From NCBI GenBank assembly GCA_030762935.1, contig CM060891.1:2979501-3043500 (forward strand): a stretch of DNA of 64,000 nt, written 5' to 3'. Positions 11,303 to 23,190 of the stretch are shown here, piece after piece. The position numbers were made by a program, and so were the translations under genes. This DNA comes from Hymenopus coronatus. Taxonomy: Eukaryota; Arthropoda; Insecta; Mantodea; Hymenopodidae. Under the pieces are notes generated by a model. That model ran no database searches. It saw nothing but the letters and a program-made list of their open reading frames with translations, and had not been told where the DNA came from. Within the stretch, counting starts at the first letter, position 1. Every line of letters begins with the position of its first letter.

Positions 11303-12456
11303 CTTTTCTAAATGCGTAACAATGTAAAAGGAAAGACGCGTTATTGGATAGCTGGCTGTCGAGTGGGGGAGCTGCCCAGAAACCGACCTGTATATCAGGC
11401 GAGGCAGCACGAAATGACCTTACTTTTCTAAATGTGTAACAATGTAAAAGGAAAGAAGCGTTATTGGATAGCTGGCTGTCGAGTGGGGGAGCTGCAGGTG
11501 GTCATTATGCCGACCTGTATATCAGGCGAGGCAGCACGAAATGACCTTACTTTTCTAAATGTGTAACAATGTAAAAGGAAAGAAGCGTTATTGGATAGCT
11601 GGCTGTCGAGTGGGGGAGCTGCCCAGAAACCTCTGGTGGTCATTATGCCGACCTGTATATCAGGCGAGGCAGCACGAAATGACCTTACTTTTCTAAATGT
11701 GTAACAATGTAAAAGGAAAGAAGCGTTATTGGATAGCTGGCTGTCGAGTGGGGGAGCTGCAGGTGGTCATTATGCCGACCTGTATATCAGGCGAGGCAGC
11801 ACGAAATGACCTTACTTTTCTAAATGTGTAACAATGTAAAAGGAAAGAAGCGTTATTGGATAGCTGGTTGTCGAGTGGGGGAGCTGCAGGTGGTCATTAT
11901 GCCGACCTGTATATCAGGCGAGGCAGCACGAAATGACCTTACTTTTCTAAATGTGTAACAATGTAAAAGGAAAGAAGCGTTATTGGATAGCTGGCTGTGG
12001 AGTGGGGGAGCTGCAGGTGGTCATTATGCCGACCTGTATATCAGGCGAGGCAGCACGAAATGACCTTACTTTTCTAAATGTGTAACAATGTAAAAGGAAA
12101 GAAGCGTTATTGGATAGCTGGCTGTCGAGTGGGGGAGCTGCAGGTGGTCATTATGCCGACCTGTATATCAGGCGAGGCAGCACGAAATGACCTTACTTTT
12201 CTAAATGCGTAACAATGTAAAAGGAAAGAAGCGTTATTGGATAGCTGGCTGTCGAGTGGGGGAGCTGCAGGTGGTCATTATGCCGACCTGTATATCAGGC
12301 GAGGCAGCACGAAATGACCTTACTTTTCTAAATGTGTAACAATGTAAAAGGAAATAAGCGTTATTGGATAGCTGGCTGTCGAGTGGGGGAGCTGCAGGTG
12401 GTCATTATGCCGACCTGTATATCAGGCGAGGCAGCACGAAATGACCTTACTTTTCC
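11303..12456 (+). repeat. 127-bp tandem array (10 units; 120/127/138-bp forms)
   Basis: The landmark TTATTGGATAGC falls at 11341, 11461, 11588, 11726, 11853, 11980, 12107, 12234 and 12361, giving steps of 120, 127, 138, then 127 five times. The 138-bp unit near 11588-11725 contains both GCTGCCCAGAAACC and TCTGGTGGTCATTATGCC. The 120-bp unit lacks the latter 18 bp and the 127-bp units lack 11 bp around the former. I could not link the unit to any transposon in the window. Confidence 0.9.
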
Positions 12457-12563
12457 AGAAGGTTTTTGAGACACACGTCGCATCTCCAGTGGAATTCCTT
12501 CGTTTAAAATACGCTCCCAATGTGGCCACGCTTTTCCCATAAAAATGTGCCAGTATTGCTCAA

Positions 12564-13334
12564 ATTTTACTTTCTCTACACTACCATGTACATAGTGCAT
12601 AGAGAAGATATTGTATTGCACCCAAAAATTCAATAGAGATTTCACCGGAAATATATATTTTAGGGTCTCCTGTATCAAAGAAAAATCATTTTCAAAAAAT
12701 GGTCCGTGCGTATGTGCGTGTCTGTGTGTCCGTGTGCCTGTGAACACGATAACTCAAAACCGAAAAGTCGGTAAAATACCAAACTTTGTATTTAAGTTCA
12801 GTGTTTTCCAGGGTTGCGACACGAAGATTTTGAAAAAATTCCGTCCACCCCAAACTATCCTTAACAGGGAACTTTTTTGGAAAATTTTGATTACCTCAAA
12901 AACGGTTCTAACGATTTTGATTAAAATTTCATAGATTAAAGATATTTACCTAACAAATAAAATGTATATCCTGAATTTTCTTGGAATATCCTCTGAAGAC
13001 TACTTTATTCTGGATGAATTTTACGGAATTTTGCATAATTGTTAAACCGGAATAGATGGACAAAAACTTACCACACAAAAATATAGAACTTATTAAAACT
13101 CACAATTTATGTTATATACATATTTTTTCGTGGAGTTGATTGTTTTTGAGTTATTCCTTGTTTTTGATTTCACTTTTAAAAACTTATACTTTTCTCATAC
13201 TGGATTTTGTCAACTCGTGTCCATACAAACAAAGGAACTTCAGTCACATAGCAACCAGCTTTTGACTATCACTTTAACCTAAGCCACTCCCTTGTTTGAC
13301 TTCTATTGCAAGGGAGCAAGTAATAAGACTGTTT
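12564..13334 (-). mobile_element. HPE copy, 5' end lost
   Basis: Starts TTTACTTTCTCTACACTACC, carries GTGCGTGTCTGTGTGTCCGT and stops after AGCAAGTAATAAGACTG, lacking the TCTGATG terminus. Confidence 0.85.
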
Positions 13335-13489
13335 TTTTAAAGACAAACACATTCACACACATGGAGCTTTTTTTGTATAAGGGACCCTAAAACGTGTATT
13401 TACGAAAGAAATATCCATATCAAAATTTTGGGTGGAGTGCCATAGATTCTCTGTACACTACATACATAGTACGTGTAGAAAAAGTAAAA
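13335..13489 (+). mobile_element. HPE fragment, hairpin end
   Basis: About 155 bp ending in hairpin and ACGTGTAGAAAAAGTAA, tail-to-tail with the preceding minus copy. Confidence 0.75.
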
Positions 13490-13832
13490 GGTGATAAGGA
13501 AATTTTCGTAGAATGTTCTCAGATGAAATTTCCCGAAGTTCGGAAAAAAAAGTAACGCAAATGTATTTTTAGTGAAATTTACCCAATAGCCCTTTTGCCA
13601 GATTTCATCGTATGAAGTATTTGATGTTGGCAACACTGCTGAGCACTAAACTCTGGCGGCCACGTTAGTTGCACGAGAATCGTCTAACGCTTTGGTGGTC
13701 CACTGTGACCATTAGATTCGTTCCAAACAGTCACGTTACGACTTTCCTACAGAGAAATGTATCACTGCGCTCCATTTCTAATGTTAACAAGTGTTTAAAA
13801 CAGCCATAGATGTTACTAATTCTCTGAAAAAT
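13490..13832. other. Unrecognised spacer
   Basis: About 340 bases with no supported gene. The 78-codon minus frame at 13400-13636 overlaps HPE sequence and shows no domain. Confidence 0.4.
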
Positions 13833-14555
13833 TGACTTTCTCTACATCTCTGCAACAAATTATTGTTAAAAAGCTTATGCTTCTATTTACTTCATGGTAA
13901 TCGAGAAAAAAATAGCAGAAATAGTCTTATTAGCTGCTTCCTTGTAAGTGGAAGCGAAATAAGGGAGTAGCATAGGTTAAAGTGACAGTCAAAAGCTGGT
14001 TGCTATGTGACTGAAGTTCCTTTGTTTGTATGCACACGAGATGACAAATATGTGAGAGTATTTTAAAACTGAAACCATTAACGAGGAATATCTCAAAAAC
14101 TGCCAACTCCACGAAAAAAGTGTATATAACATAAATTGTTTAGCAGTTTTGCAAAATTCCGTAAAGTTCATGCAGAATAAAGAGGTCTTCAGAGGCTATT
14201 GCCAGAAAATTCAAGATCTACATTTTATTTGTCAGGTAAATATCTTTAATATACGATATTTTAATCAAAATTCTTACAGCCAATTTGTACAAAAACAAAA
14301 TTTTCTAAAATGTTTCCATGTACAGAGATTTTCTTGACAATCTTCGTGTCACATCCTTGGAAGATACTGAACTTAAATACCAACGGACTTTTCCTTTTTG
14401 AGCTATGCAGTCCACACACATAAACACGGACCTATTTCTCAAAATGCTTTTTGGACTCAAAACATATATTTCCGGTGAAATCTCGGTATCGAATTTTTGG
14501 GTGAAATACAATACCTTCTCTACACACTATGTACATAGTACGTGTAGAGAAAGTA
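13833..14555 (+). mobile_element. HPE copy
   Basis: Begins TTGACTTTCTCTACATCTCT (first 20 bases lost) and ends ACGTGTAGAGAAAGTAA. The hairpin arms CTACACACTATG and CATAGTACGTGTAG are intact. Confidence 0.85.
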
Positions 14556-14556
14556 A

Positions 14557-15193
14557 GCATCCGTTATATACATAAGATGCTATTTAAGCTCTGTATCTTC
14601 CAAGGATGCGACACAAACATTTTCAACAAAATTCCCCCAACTACCCTTTACATAGAGCAAATTTCGATAATTTTGTTTTTTTAAAAATTGGTTCTAACGA
14701 TTTACATTACAATCTATTATGTTTAAGATATTTATGAGACAAAATGTATATCTTGAATTTTCTGGGAATAGTCTCTAAACTGGAAGACTTTTCTATAACT
14801 GTAAGATATAGACAAAAACTTATTACACAAAAAATATAGAGCCCCTTAAAACACACATTCAATGTCATATACGTTTGTTTTGTTTTTCCTGGAGTTGACT
14901 GTTTTCGAGATATTCCTTGTTTCTGGGTTGTTTTAAAATAATTTTTTCAACGGGAGCTTGTAAACTCCTGGCGACGCAAAGCAAACTATTTCAATGCCAT
15001 AGCAACCACATTTTAAAACATTTGACTATCACTCTATCCTAGTGTATTCTGTTCTACTTACAAGGAAGCAAGTAATAAGACAATTTCTGTTAATGTTTGT
15101 CTTGATTAGCATCAAGTAGATAGAAAATGTATTATTATTAAGAATAATTTGTTACAGAGATGTAGAGAAAGTCATGAGAACGGTACTCTTCAG
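14557..15193 (-). mobile_element. HPE copy, hairpin end lost
   Basis: Opposite orientation to the previous copy. Runs from the CTGTATCTTCCAAGGATGCG block to AGAGATGTAGAGAAAGTCAT and GGTACTCTTCAG. Confidence 0.8.
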
Positions 15194-15462
15194 TTTTTTT
15201 TTAATGTTTTATTACAAAGTTATAGTGTTTGCTTTCTTATTACTAGAGAATAGTATTTTAGATATTGTTTTAGTTCTATTTTTATTGCTGATTAATTTTA
15301 TATATGTTTTAATTCTTCCCATTTCATCATCACCGTTATAATGGTCCAAACTTGTAATTGCTTTAAATCCTGTGGATATTCAGTTGTTTCTCTCTATTGC
15401 ATGGAAAGAGTGTGTCCAGTTGTTAAACATGTGACTATCGCTTGCCTTCCTAATCTGCCATG
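15194..15462. other. Unrecognised AT-rich spacer
   Basis: No supported feature. The fold-back mariner begins at its right edge. Confidence 0.4.
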
Positions 15463-16096
15463 TACGAGGGCTAGTTTATTCAACCTCCGATAGGCTATAA
15501 ATAAAAGACAAGTTCATAGAAAACAATTATTTTATTACTAAAGGTTTTGTACACTTATGGTTCAACATAATCACCGAAAAGATTGAGACATTTATCGTAC
15601 CTGTGTACAAGCTTTGACGTTGTTTTGAAGATCTTTGTACTTTACGACGCTTGCGGAGAGCCATTCAAAACAAACGAAAAGGAATGCTGACTTGAGGAAT
15701 TGTGTTGATCCATGACAACGCTCGTCCACACAACCCATCGGCTCCTTGAACAATTTCAATGGGACATTTTCGATCATCCGCCGTACAGTTCTGACCTGGC
15801 ACTCAGCGACTTTCACCTTTTCCCTGAACTGAAGACGTGGCTAGGAGGGCAGCACTTTCAAACCAACCAAGATCTTCAAAACAACGTCAATGCTCATTTG
15901 AAATCATTGGCGGCAACATTTTTTGAAGCGGGTATTGCAAAGCTTGTGCACAGGTACGATAAATGTCTCAATCTTTTCGGTGATTATGTTGAACCATAAG
16001 TGTACAAAACTTTTAGTAATAAGATAGTGGTTTTCTACGAACTTGTCTTTTATATTTATTGCCTATCGGAGGTTGAAAAAAAAACGGCCCTCCTAT
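15463..16096 (+). mobile_element. Fold-back mariner derivative
   Basis: The outer 170 bp or so of each side are inverted copies. Left: CAACCTCCGATAGGCTATAA ...ACTTATGGTTCAACATAATC ACCGAAAAGATTGAGACATT. Right: the complement, ending CCTATCGGAGGTTG then AAAACGGCCCTCC. The left arm also carries a reversed piece of transposase coding sequence (ACGTTGTTTTGAAGATCTT) and lacks about 45 bp present in the right arm. A normal mariner has terminal repeats of about 30 bp, so this is a rearranged, fold-back copy. Confidence 0.75.
15705..15999 (+). pseudogene. Mariner transposase C-terminal remnant
   Basis: The frame from 15712 gives HPPYSSDLALSDFHLFPELK followed by TWLGGQHFQTNQD and ends RYDKCLNLFGDYVEP, the C-terminal third of a DD34D mariner transposase with the third aspartate region (S-DLALSD). 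The second catalytic motif IHDNARPH is readable at about 15708-15731 in another frame, so a frameshift separates the two. No N-terminal DNA-binding domain is present. Confidence 0.8.
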
Positions 16097-16562
16097 AAGT
16101 GAGAATATTTTGTTCACCTGTATATTACTGGCGTGTCCCACTCACACCAATTGTCCCCCCTCCTCAGAAATGGAGCCGGTCACAAAGTGATGACCTAATG
16201 TGTGGATAACAGAGAAATGCTTTCAGTGTTGCTGTTCTGGACCGGTTTGTTTTGGAGCACGGTCACTGCACCCTTGAGTGGGGACCTCGTCTACCATTCC
16301 AGAGCGTGATAGAATCATTAGCACACGTGAGTGTAAGCCTAGTTTACAAATTGCAAGTTCTTGCAGCATTCCCTACTTAACTGGTACACAAGTCAAGAAA
16401 ATGACGTTAATTATTCTTTGTTTCAAAGCCACTTATTGCTCGCGAGAACAGTGACTGTATTCCCTGGCTTTGTCTTCTCTCGTTTACAGCATCTTTCGTA
16501 ATAACAATAACTTTATTTATGTACAGAGTTTAGTTATGTCACCTCTCTCTGTGTCAAAATAT
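16097..16562. other. Unrecognised spacer
   Basis: About 465 bases without a recognisable gene or repeat. Confidence 0.4.
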
Positions 16563-17385
16563 GTTTACTTTCTCTAGCACATACGTACTATGTACACAGT
16601 GGATAGAAAAGGTATTGTATTACACCCAAAAATTCACCTGAAATATATGTTTTGAGGTCCTCTGAGTCAGAATTTTTTTTTTAGAAAAGCTCCATGTGCC
16701 TATGGACAGCATAGCTCAAAAACGAAAAGTCGATTAAATACCAAACTTGGTATTTAAGTTCAGTATCTTTCATGGATACGAAAAGTTTGAAGAAAATCCT
16801 CCCCACCCATAAATAGCCTTTACACGGAAAAAAATGTCGAACATTTTGATTTTCTCAAAAATAGCTAAAAAGATTAAAATCTCTCTTATATTTAACACTC
16901 TCATGACAAATTTTCTGGAATTTTCTGGAAGTAGCCTCTGAACACCTCAATTCTGGATGAGTTTTTCTCAATTTTGCATAACAGGTAAAGCGTAAGAGAG
17001 AGAGACAAAAGCTTCCTACAAAAAACGTAGATCTCATTAAAACACACAATTTATGTCATACACATTTTTACGTGGAGTTAACCGCTTTCGAGATATTCCA
17101 GTATTTTTGTTTCAGTTTTAAAATACTAAAAGTTTTCTAATGCGGGAACTTGTCAACTCCTGGCCACGCAAAGAAACGGATTTCATCCACATGGCAACCA
17201 CATTTTAAAATACTTTAACCAATGGTACTCCCTTCATCCCTTCTACTCACAAGGAAGCAAGTAATAAGACAATTTCTGGTAATGTTTATTTAGATTATCA
17301 TGAAGTAGATAGAAGAACAAGCTTTTGTAAGAACAGTTTGTCACATAAGTGTAGAGAAACCCATATGTATGGAATATATATAGTT
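16563..17385 (-). mobile_element. HPE copy, near full length
   Basis: Starts TTTACTTTCTCTAGCACATA (variant hairpin) and ends GTGTAGAGAAACCCATATGT ATGGAAT. Subfamily with TTTCTGGTAATGTTTATTTA. Confidence 0.85.
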
Positions 17386-17942
17386 TTTACTTTCTCTATC
17401 CAAAATTGTGAGATCCCCTGAATAAAAAAAAACATTTTTAGAAGCGTATCCATGTGTCTGTGAGCCGGATAACTCAAAAACGCAAAGCCGGTGCAATATC
17501 AAACTTGGTATTTGAGTTTAGCATCTCCCAAACATGCGACATGAAGATTTGCAACAAAAAAAAAAGGTCTCCGGAAACATTTTGGAAAATTCAGTTTTTC
17601 TCAAAAATGGGTTGAACGATTTTGATTAAAACATGGTATGTTAAAGATATTTATCTGACAAATAAAATGTACATAACATAAATTGTGTATTTTAAGGAGA
17701 TCTACTTTTTTGAGTTATCTGTTAACCAGATATCCAAAAGGCACGCAGTCTTCTGGGGCTATTCCCAGTAAATTCAAGATAAACATTTCATTTTGTCATG
17801 AAGATATCATAAATTTATTGTATTTTAATCAAAATAATTGCAGATATTTTTGAGAAAATAAAAAGTTTGCCATAGTGTACCATGTTTGGTAGTTTGGGGT
17901 TGGGAATTGACCCGAAAATCTTCCTGTCACATCTTTAACTGC
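17386..17942. mobile_element. Two opposed HPE fragments
   Basis: 17386-17688 is a minus fragment starting TTTTACTTTCTCTATCC with most of the hairpin deleted. 17689-17942 is a + fragment (TGTGTATTTTAAGGAGATCT onward). They join head-to-head inside the element, creating an inverted junction. Confidence 0.7.
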
Positions 17943-18415
17943 ATGGTACGACAGGCAACAAGGAAGTTGGTCCATGACAGGCGTGGTCAGCGGTTAATGC
18001 GGTCCTCCTTCACCATCAAGCAGCTCTAGGGTTGCCAGATCTCCGGGCGCCGCTTTTGGAATGAATTCTCCGGCCAATGACGTTAATCTACGGGCTTGAC
18101 TGTCACCTTCCTCATGCATAATTTGGTTCGAATGTTGATTTCTAATTGCAACAAAACGCTATGTTTCTATTGTTATTCTGGCAAGGTTTCGTTGTTGCGT
18201 CTGTTATATTCTGCCCACATTGTTAAAGAAACTCTGGCAAGTCGTTGTCACTTGTCAGTCAGCAGTTCACCGCTCCTCTGCCACTACCTTTCCTAATTCA
18301 GAGTTTGTTGGTGTGTGACGAGTAGTGGTATCGGCAACAATGGTCATCGTCAGCAGTAGTACCAAATTAATTTATTATGTTAGTAAAATTGTGACTGTAA
18401 TAATACAAACAATGT
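17943..18415. other. Unrecognised region with a weak tRNA-like start
   Basis: GGCGTGGTCAGCGGTTAATG near 17979 resembles an A-box region similar to the tRNA-like head at 35755, but no clear B box follows. The remaining sequence has a 66-codon frame without a domain. Confidence 0.35.
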
Positions 18416-19243
18416 GATGTGTTCCATTCACATGACTTACTCTAATCTCTGCAACAAATTATTGCTAAAAAGCTAATGCTTCTTATTTACTTCATGCTAA
18501 ACGAGAAAAAATTAGCAGAAATAGTCTTGTTACTTGCTTCCTTGTAAGTAGAAGCGAAATAAGGGAGTAGCATAGGTTAAAGTGATAGTCAAAAGCTGGT
18601 TGCTATGTGACTGAAGTTCCTTTATTTATATGAACACGAGGTGACAAATTCCTATATGATAAAAGTATGTTTTTCCAAGCTGAAACCAAAAAAAAAAGGA
18701 ATATCTAAAAAACGAACAACGCCACCAAAAAATAGTATATGACATAAATTGTGTGTTTTAACGTGCTCTACAATTTTTGTGTGGTAAGCTTTTGTCCAGC
18801 TCTTACGGTTTACTAGTTATGCACAATTCCGTAAAATTAATCCAGAATAAAGTAGTCTTCAGAGGCTATTCCAGAAAATCAAAGACATACATTTTATTTA
18901 TCAGGTAAATATCTTTAATGTACGATATTTTAATCAAAATCGTTAGAGCTATTTTAAGAAAATCAAAATTTTCGAAAAAAGTTCCATGTAAAGGATAGTT
19001 GGAGGTGGGGGGGGTTCTTGAAAATCTTCGTGTCACATCCTTGGAAGACACCAAACTTAAATACCAGTCCTTTCGTTTTTGAGCTATGCTGTCCACAGAC
19101 ACACACGCGGACCTTTTTGTAAAAATGCTTTTTTTTTTTTGGATTCAGGGGGGCCCAAAATGTGTGCTTGCGGTGAAATCTCGGTATTGAATTTTTGGGT
19201 GCAATACAATACATTCTCTATGCACTATGTACATAGTACGTGT
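18416..19243 (+). mobile_element. HPE copy, full length
   Basis: Starts TGATGTGTTCCATTCACATG and ends CATAGTACGTGTTAAACAG with the last bases mutated. Confidence 0.85.
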
Positions 19244-19244
19244 T

Positions 19245-19420
19245 AAACAGTTTCTGTGCCCATTACTGAGATATCCATAACGCGGGTCTGTCATTCTCGC
19301 ATCCCTAAGTAGCTCCTCAAATGGGCCCCAGGACCTCACGAGGCTGACCAGATCTCCGCACCCGGTACCGGGAATCGAACCCAGGTCTCCCGCGCTAAGG
19401 AGATGAACATGTCTGGAACA
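19245..19420 (-). mobile_element. tRNA-derived SINE fragment
   Basis: The minus strand has GACCTGGGTTCGATTCCCGG, a strong B box, near 19370-19395. The body toward 19260 is unrecognised. Only a fragment. Confidence 0.5.
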
Positions 19421-19552
19421 TACTTAACTTCAATACCAAGTTACCTACTGAGACATAGAAACATTTGACTATCACTGTTAGGTTGATCCGCGTCAACACG
19501 TGGCCAGTGCAAATGTAATCCCATGCTAACAATCCAAATCACGGAATGAATT

Positions 19553-21370
19553 TATTGTATACAAATACCCAAGAGTTGATTTGTACCGTTAGACAGAGCG
19601 ACATGATATTCGTCAGTGTCACCTCACTTCCACAATATTGTATACAAATACCCAAGAGTTGATTTGTACCGTTAGACAGAGCGACATGATATTCGTAAGA
19701 GTCACCTCACTTCCACAATATTGTATACAAATACCCAAGAGTTGATTTGTACCGTTAGACAGAGCGACATGATATTCGTAAGAGTCACCTCACTTCCACA
19801 ATATTGTATACAAATACCCAAGAGTTGACTTGTACCGTTAGACAGAGCGACATGATATTCGTGAGAGTCACCTCACTTCCACAATATTGTATACAAATAC
19901 CCAAGAGTTGACTTGTACCGTTAGACAGAGCGACATGATATTCGTAAGTCACCTCACTTCCACAATATTGTATACAAATACCCAAGAGTTGATTTGTACC
20001 GTTAGACAGAGCGACATGATATTCGTGAGAGTCACCTCACTTCCACAGTATTGTATACAAATACCCAAGAGTTGACTTGTACCGTTAGACAGAGCGACAT
20101 GATATTCGTAAGAGTCACCTCACTTCCACAGTATTGTATACAAATACCCAAGAGTTGACTTGTACCGTTAGACAGAGCGACATGATATTCGTAAGTCACC
20201 TCACTTCCACAATATTGTATACAAATACCCAAGAGTTGATTTGTACCGTTAGACAGAGCGACATGATATTCGTAAGTCACCTCACTTCCACAATATTGTA
20301 TACAAATACCCAAGAGTTGATTTGTACCGTTAGACAGAGCGACATGATATTCGTGAGAGTCACCTCACTTCCACAATATTGTATACAAATACCCAAGAGT
20401 TGACTTGTACCGTTAGACAGAGCGACATGATATTCGTGAGAGTCACCTCACTTCCACAATATTGTATACAAATACCCAAGAGTTGACTTGTACCGTTAGA
20501 CAGAGCGACATGATATTCGTAAGAGTCACCTCACTTCCACAGTATTGTATACAAATACCCAAGAGTTGACTTGTACCGTTAGACAGAGCGACATGATATT
20601 CGTGAGAGTCACCTCACTTCCACAGTATTGTATACAAATACCCAAGAGTTGACTTGTACCGTTAGACAGAGCGACATGATATTCGTAAGAGTCACCTCAC
20701 TTCCACAGTATTGTATACAAATACCCAAGAGTTGACTTGTACCGTTAGACAGAGCGACATGATATTCGTAAGAGTCACCTCACTTCCACAATATTGTATA
20801 CAAATACCCAAGAGTTGACTTGTACCGTTAGACAGAGCGACATGATATTCGTAAGTCACCTCACTTCCACAATATTGTATACAAATACCCAAGAGTTGAT
20901 TTGTACCGTTAAACAGAGCGATATGATAATCGTAAGTCACCTCACTTCCACAATATTGTATACAAATACCCAAGAGTTGACTTGTACCGTTAGACAGAGC
21001 GACATGATATTCGTAAGAGTCACCTCACTTCCACAATATTGTATACAAATACCCAAGAGTTGATTTGTACCGTTAAACAGAGCGACATGATATTCGTAAG
21101 TCACCTCACTTCCACAATATTGTATACAAATACCCAAGAGTTGATTTGTACCGTTAGACAGAGCGACATGATATTCGTAAGAGTCACCTCACTTCCACAA
21201 TATTGTATACAAATACCCAAGAGTTGATTTGTACCGTTAGACAGAGCGACATGATATTCGTAAGAGTCACCTCACTTCCACAATATTGTATACAAATACC
21301 CAAGAGTTGATTTGTACCGTTAGACAGAGCGACATGATATTCGTAATTCACCTCACTTCCACAGTATTGT
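19553..21370 (+). repeat. 83/81-bp tandem array (about 22 units)
   Basis: Unit: TATTGTATACAAATACCCAA, GAGTTGATTTGTACCGTTAG, ACAGAGCGACATGATATTCG, TAAGAGTCACCTCACTTCCA, CAA. Steps of 83 bp (CGTAAGAGTCACC or CGTGAGAGTCACC) mix with 81-bp units (CGTAAGTCACC). 81 is a multiple of three, so runs that include the short unit give 60-93-codon open frames on both strands; these track the repeat and are not genes. Units are very similar, implying recent amplification or homogenisation. No parent element found. Confidence 0.92.
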
Positions 21371-21496
21371 TTACGCAGTAACGGTTGCTGTTGAGAATCA
21401 TGGAGGACGGTCGGCATAAATTTGCTCTTGCATCTTCGTTCAGAAACATAAGGCTGGCAAACCGTTGACTCACTCGTGAAAAAATATAGCGTGTTA
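21371..21496. other. Short unrecognised spacer
   Basis: Nothing supported between the array and the next SINE. Confidence 0.4.
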
Positions 21497-21752
21497 TTTA
21501 TGGACGCTCTTTAACTGCTGTGGTTCTCAGTGTCCCATTCTATACTGGGCGTGAAAGACCGCTTATTTTTGCTCAGAGGCCTCTCTATCAGTCTTGAGGC
21601 TCTTTTCCGTATTGTAAATCTACGACACGGCGTTGCTTCCTTTCCGAATGAAGCCATGGTAAGTATTTTTACACCCGCAAAAATCCATCGTCCTCCGCCG
21701 GGTTTGAACCCGCGACCTTCGGTATAGGAAGTTAGCATGGTAACCATTCACT
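21497..21752 (-). mobile_element. SINE family 2, nearly complete
   Basis: Minus strand: tRNA-like head with GGTTCAAACCCGGCGGAGGA, body, and tail ending GTTAAAGAGCGTCCATAAAT. GTGAAAAAATATAG on the left (about 21477) and GTGAAAAAGCTATAG on the right (about 21754) look like a decayed target duplication. Confidence 0.75.
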
Positions 21753-22590
21753 GGTGAAAAAGCTATAGTGTTGAGCGTTTTGTAAGAAATGTCCCACATT
21801 TTCCGTGAAAACAAATATAAACAAATATAAACAATGCTCAGAAAGGCATGAGAAATGTGACGGTTTCGTGAAGAACGCAATTCGCTGCCACTGTCAACAA
21901 TTCAGTTGTTACCAATATTATCGTATCACTATGAGTGTTTTCATCTTGTCCAGTTGTATTGGCTAACACAATGGACTACTATATCATTGTAATACTGACA
22001 TTAGGTCTCAAATGTTCTTCACGGCCTCCTCAATTATGACATGGCCCACACGAATATCGATACAAATAGGGAGCAATTGTTTTATTTCAGCTTTTAATAA
22101 CTAATACACGTTATCTTATTGCACTCATCTCATACAAATTATGATTATTTTCATGAACTAAACACATTATGATAAAACTTTAAGTAAACATTGTAACTGA
22201 AAGTGAAGGTTGGCTGACCTTGTTACCAATAACCAAGACAAAGAAATGAACATCAGCTGCGACAATACCGCTCCAGTCAGATGTCTGTGATTGGTTCAAA
22301 TTGCCTAATCTCCTCCATTCCATTGGCGCTTTAATAGTGGAGCTGAATTGTCACATTTTGTAATATTGTATTCACCGAATAGGAGCTCTATTCGTTTTAC
22401 ATTACAAAATGCCGCATGGTCGTGAAAATATGACACCATTTCTGGCGCGAATGGCAGAAGTTTACATTAATACGGTGCACTGGCTTTTGTTTTGGCAAGA
22501 ATCAGCTTCAGGCTTTAGTGTCAGAATTAGACGCCTGTTAGCATTTCACTTAACATCAACAAGACACAAGCAAAAATATTTTCTCTAAGA
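21753..22590. other. Unrecognised spacer
   Basis: About 840 bases with no gene or repeat I can identify. Confidence 0.4.
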
Positions 22591-23190
22591 CCTTGTCGAA
22601 ACCTTTATTATTTGCATTTACAGCTAACCTCAAAGCTCAGTTAAATATCTCGGCGTTCTACTGGACACAAAAATGACATGGAAATATCATATTACTAACT
22701 CAAGATTCATGAAACTTTACCCATTAATTAATAAACGCTTCAAGATTGGCGTGGACTGCTCCATTCTTCAATTGGACCTCTTCTCAGCTGCTATATGGTC
22801 CACAAGAAATAAAACTGTAAGTTGTACACAATAAGTTTCTCCGCACAGCTTCAACAATAGAACAACAGAACAACAGAATATGAAGACATTCTTCACCAAC
22901 GTGCTCAAGCACATCAAAACTACACACAACATTTCTTAACCTGTGACACAGAGCACTCCTGCTAATAAAAATTATTTGTAAATATCATAATCATGTACTT
23001 TCATTTTTTTAATTTACTACTTTATATTTGATTCAATTGTAAGGTTTATTTGTAAAGTTATATTACTAATAACTATTTCTGTTTATGTTGGAGGAACCAA
23101 CCTCAAATGTTAGTGTATTTAATGTTTTTGTTATCTATGGTCTGTATCGCATAATGATGATCTGCCAACAATACAATTAAAAAAATAAAA
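22591..23190 (+). pseudogene. Jockey-like LINE 3' end
   Basis: From about 22636 one frame reads SSVKYLGVLLDTKMTWKYHI and continues through KLYPLINKRFKIGVDCSILQ; VKYLGV-LD---TW--H is the region just C-terminal to RT in Jockey-clade LINEs. A frameshifted tail and an AT-rich 3' region follow, ending CAATACAATTAAAAAAATAA. 5'-truncated, as usual for LINE inserts. Confidence 0.7.

Noticed and set aside
19785..21417. Frames of 60-93 codons with GICIQYCGSEVT or TNTQELICTVRQ repeats
   Set aside because: Produced by the 83/81-bp array on both strands at once; no independent support.
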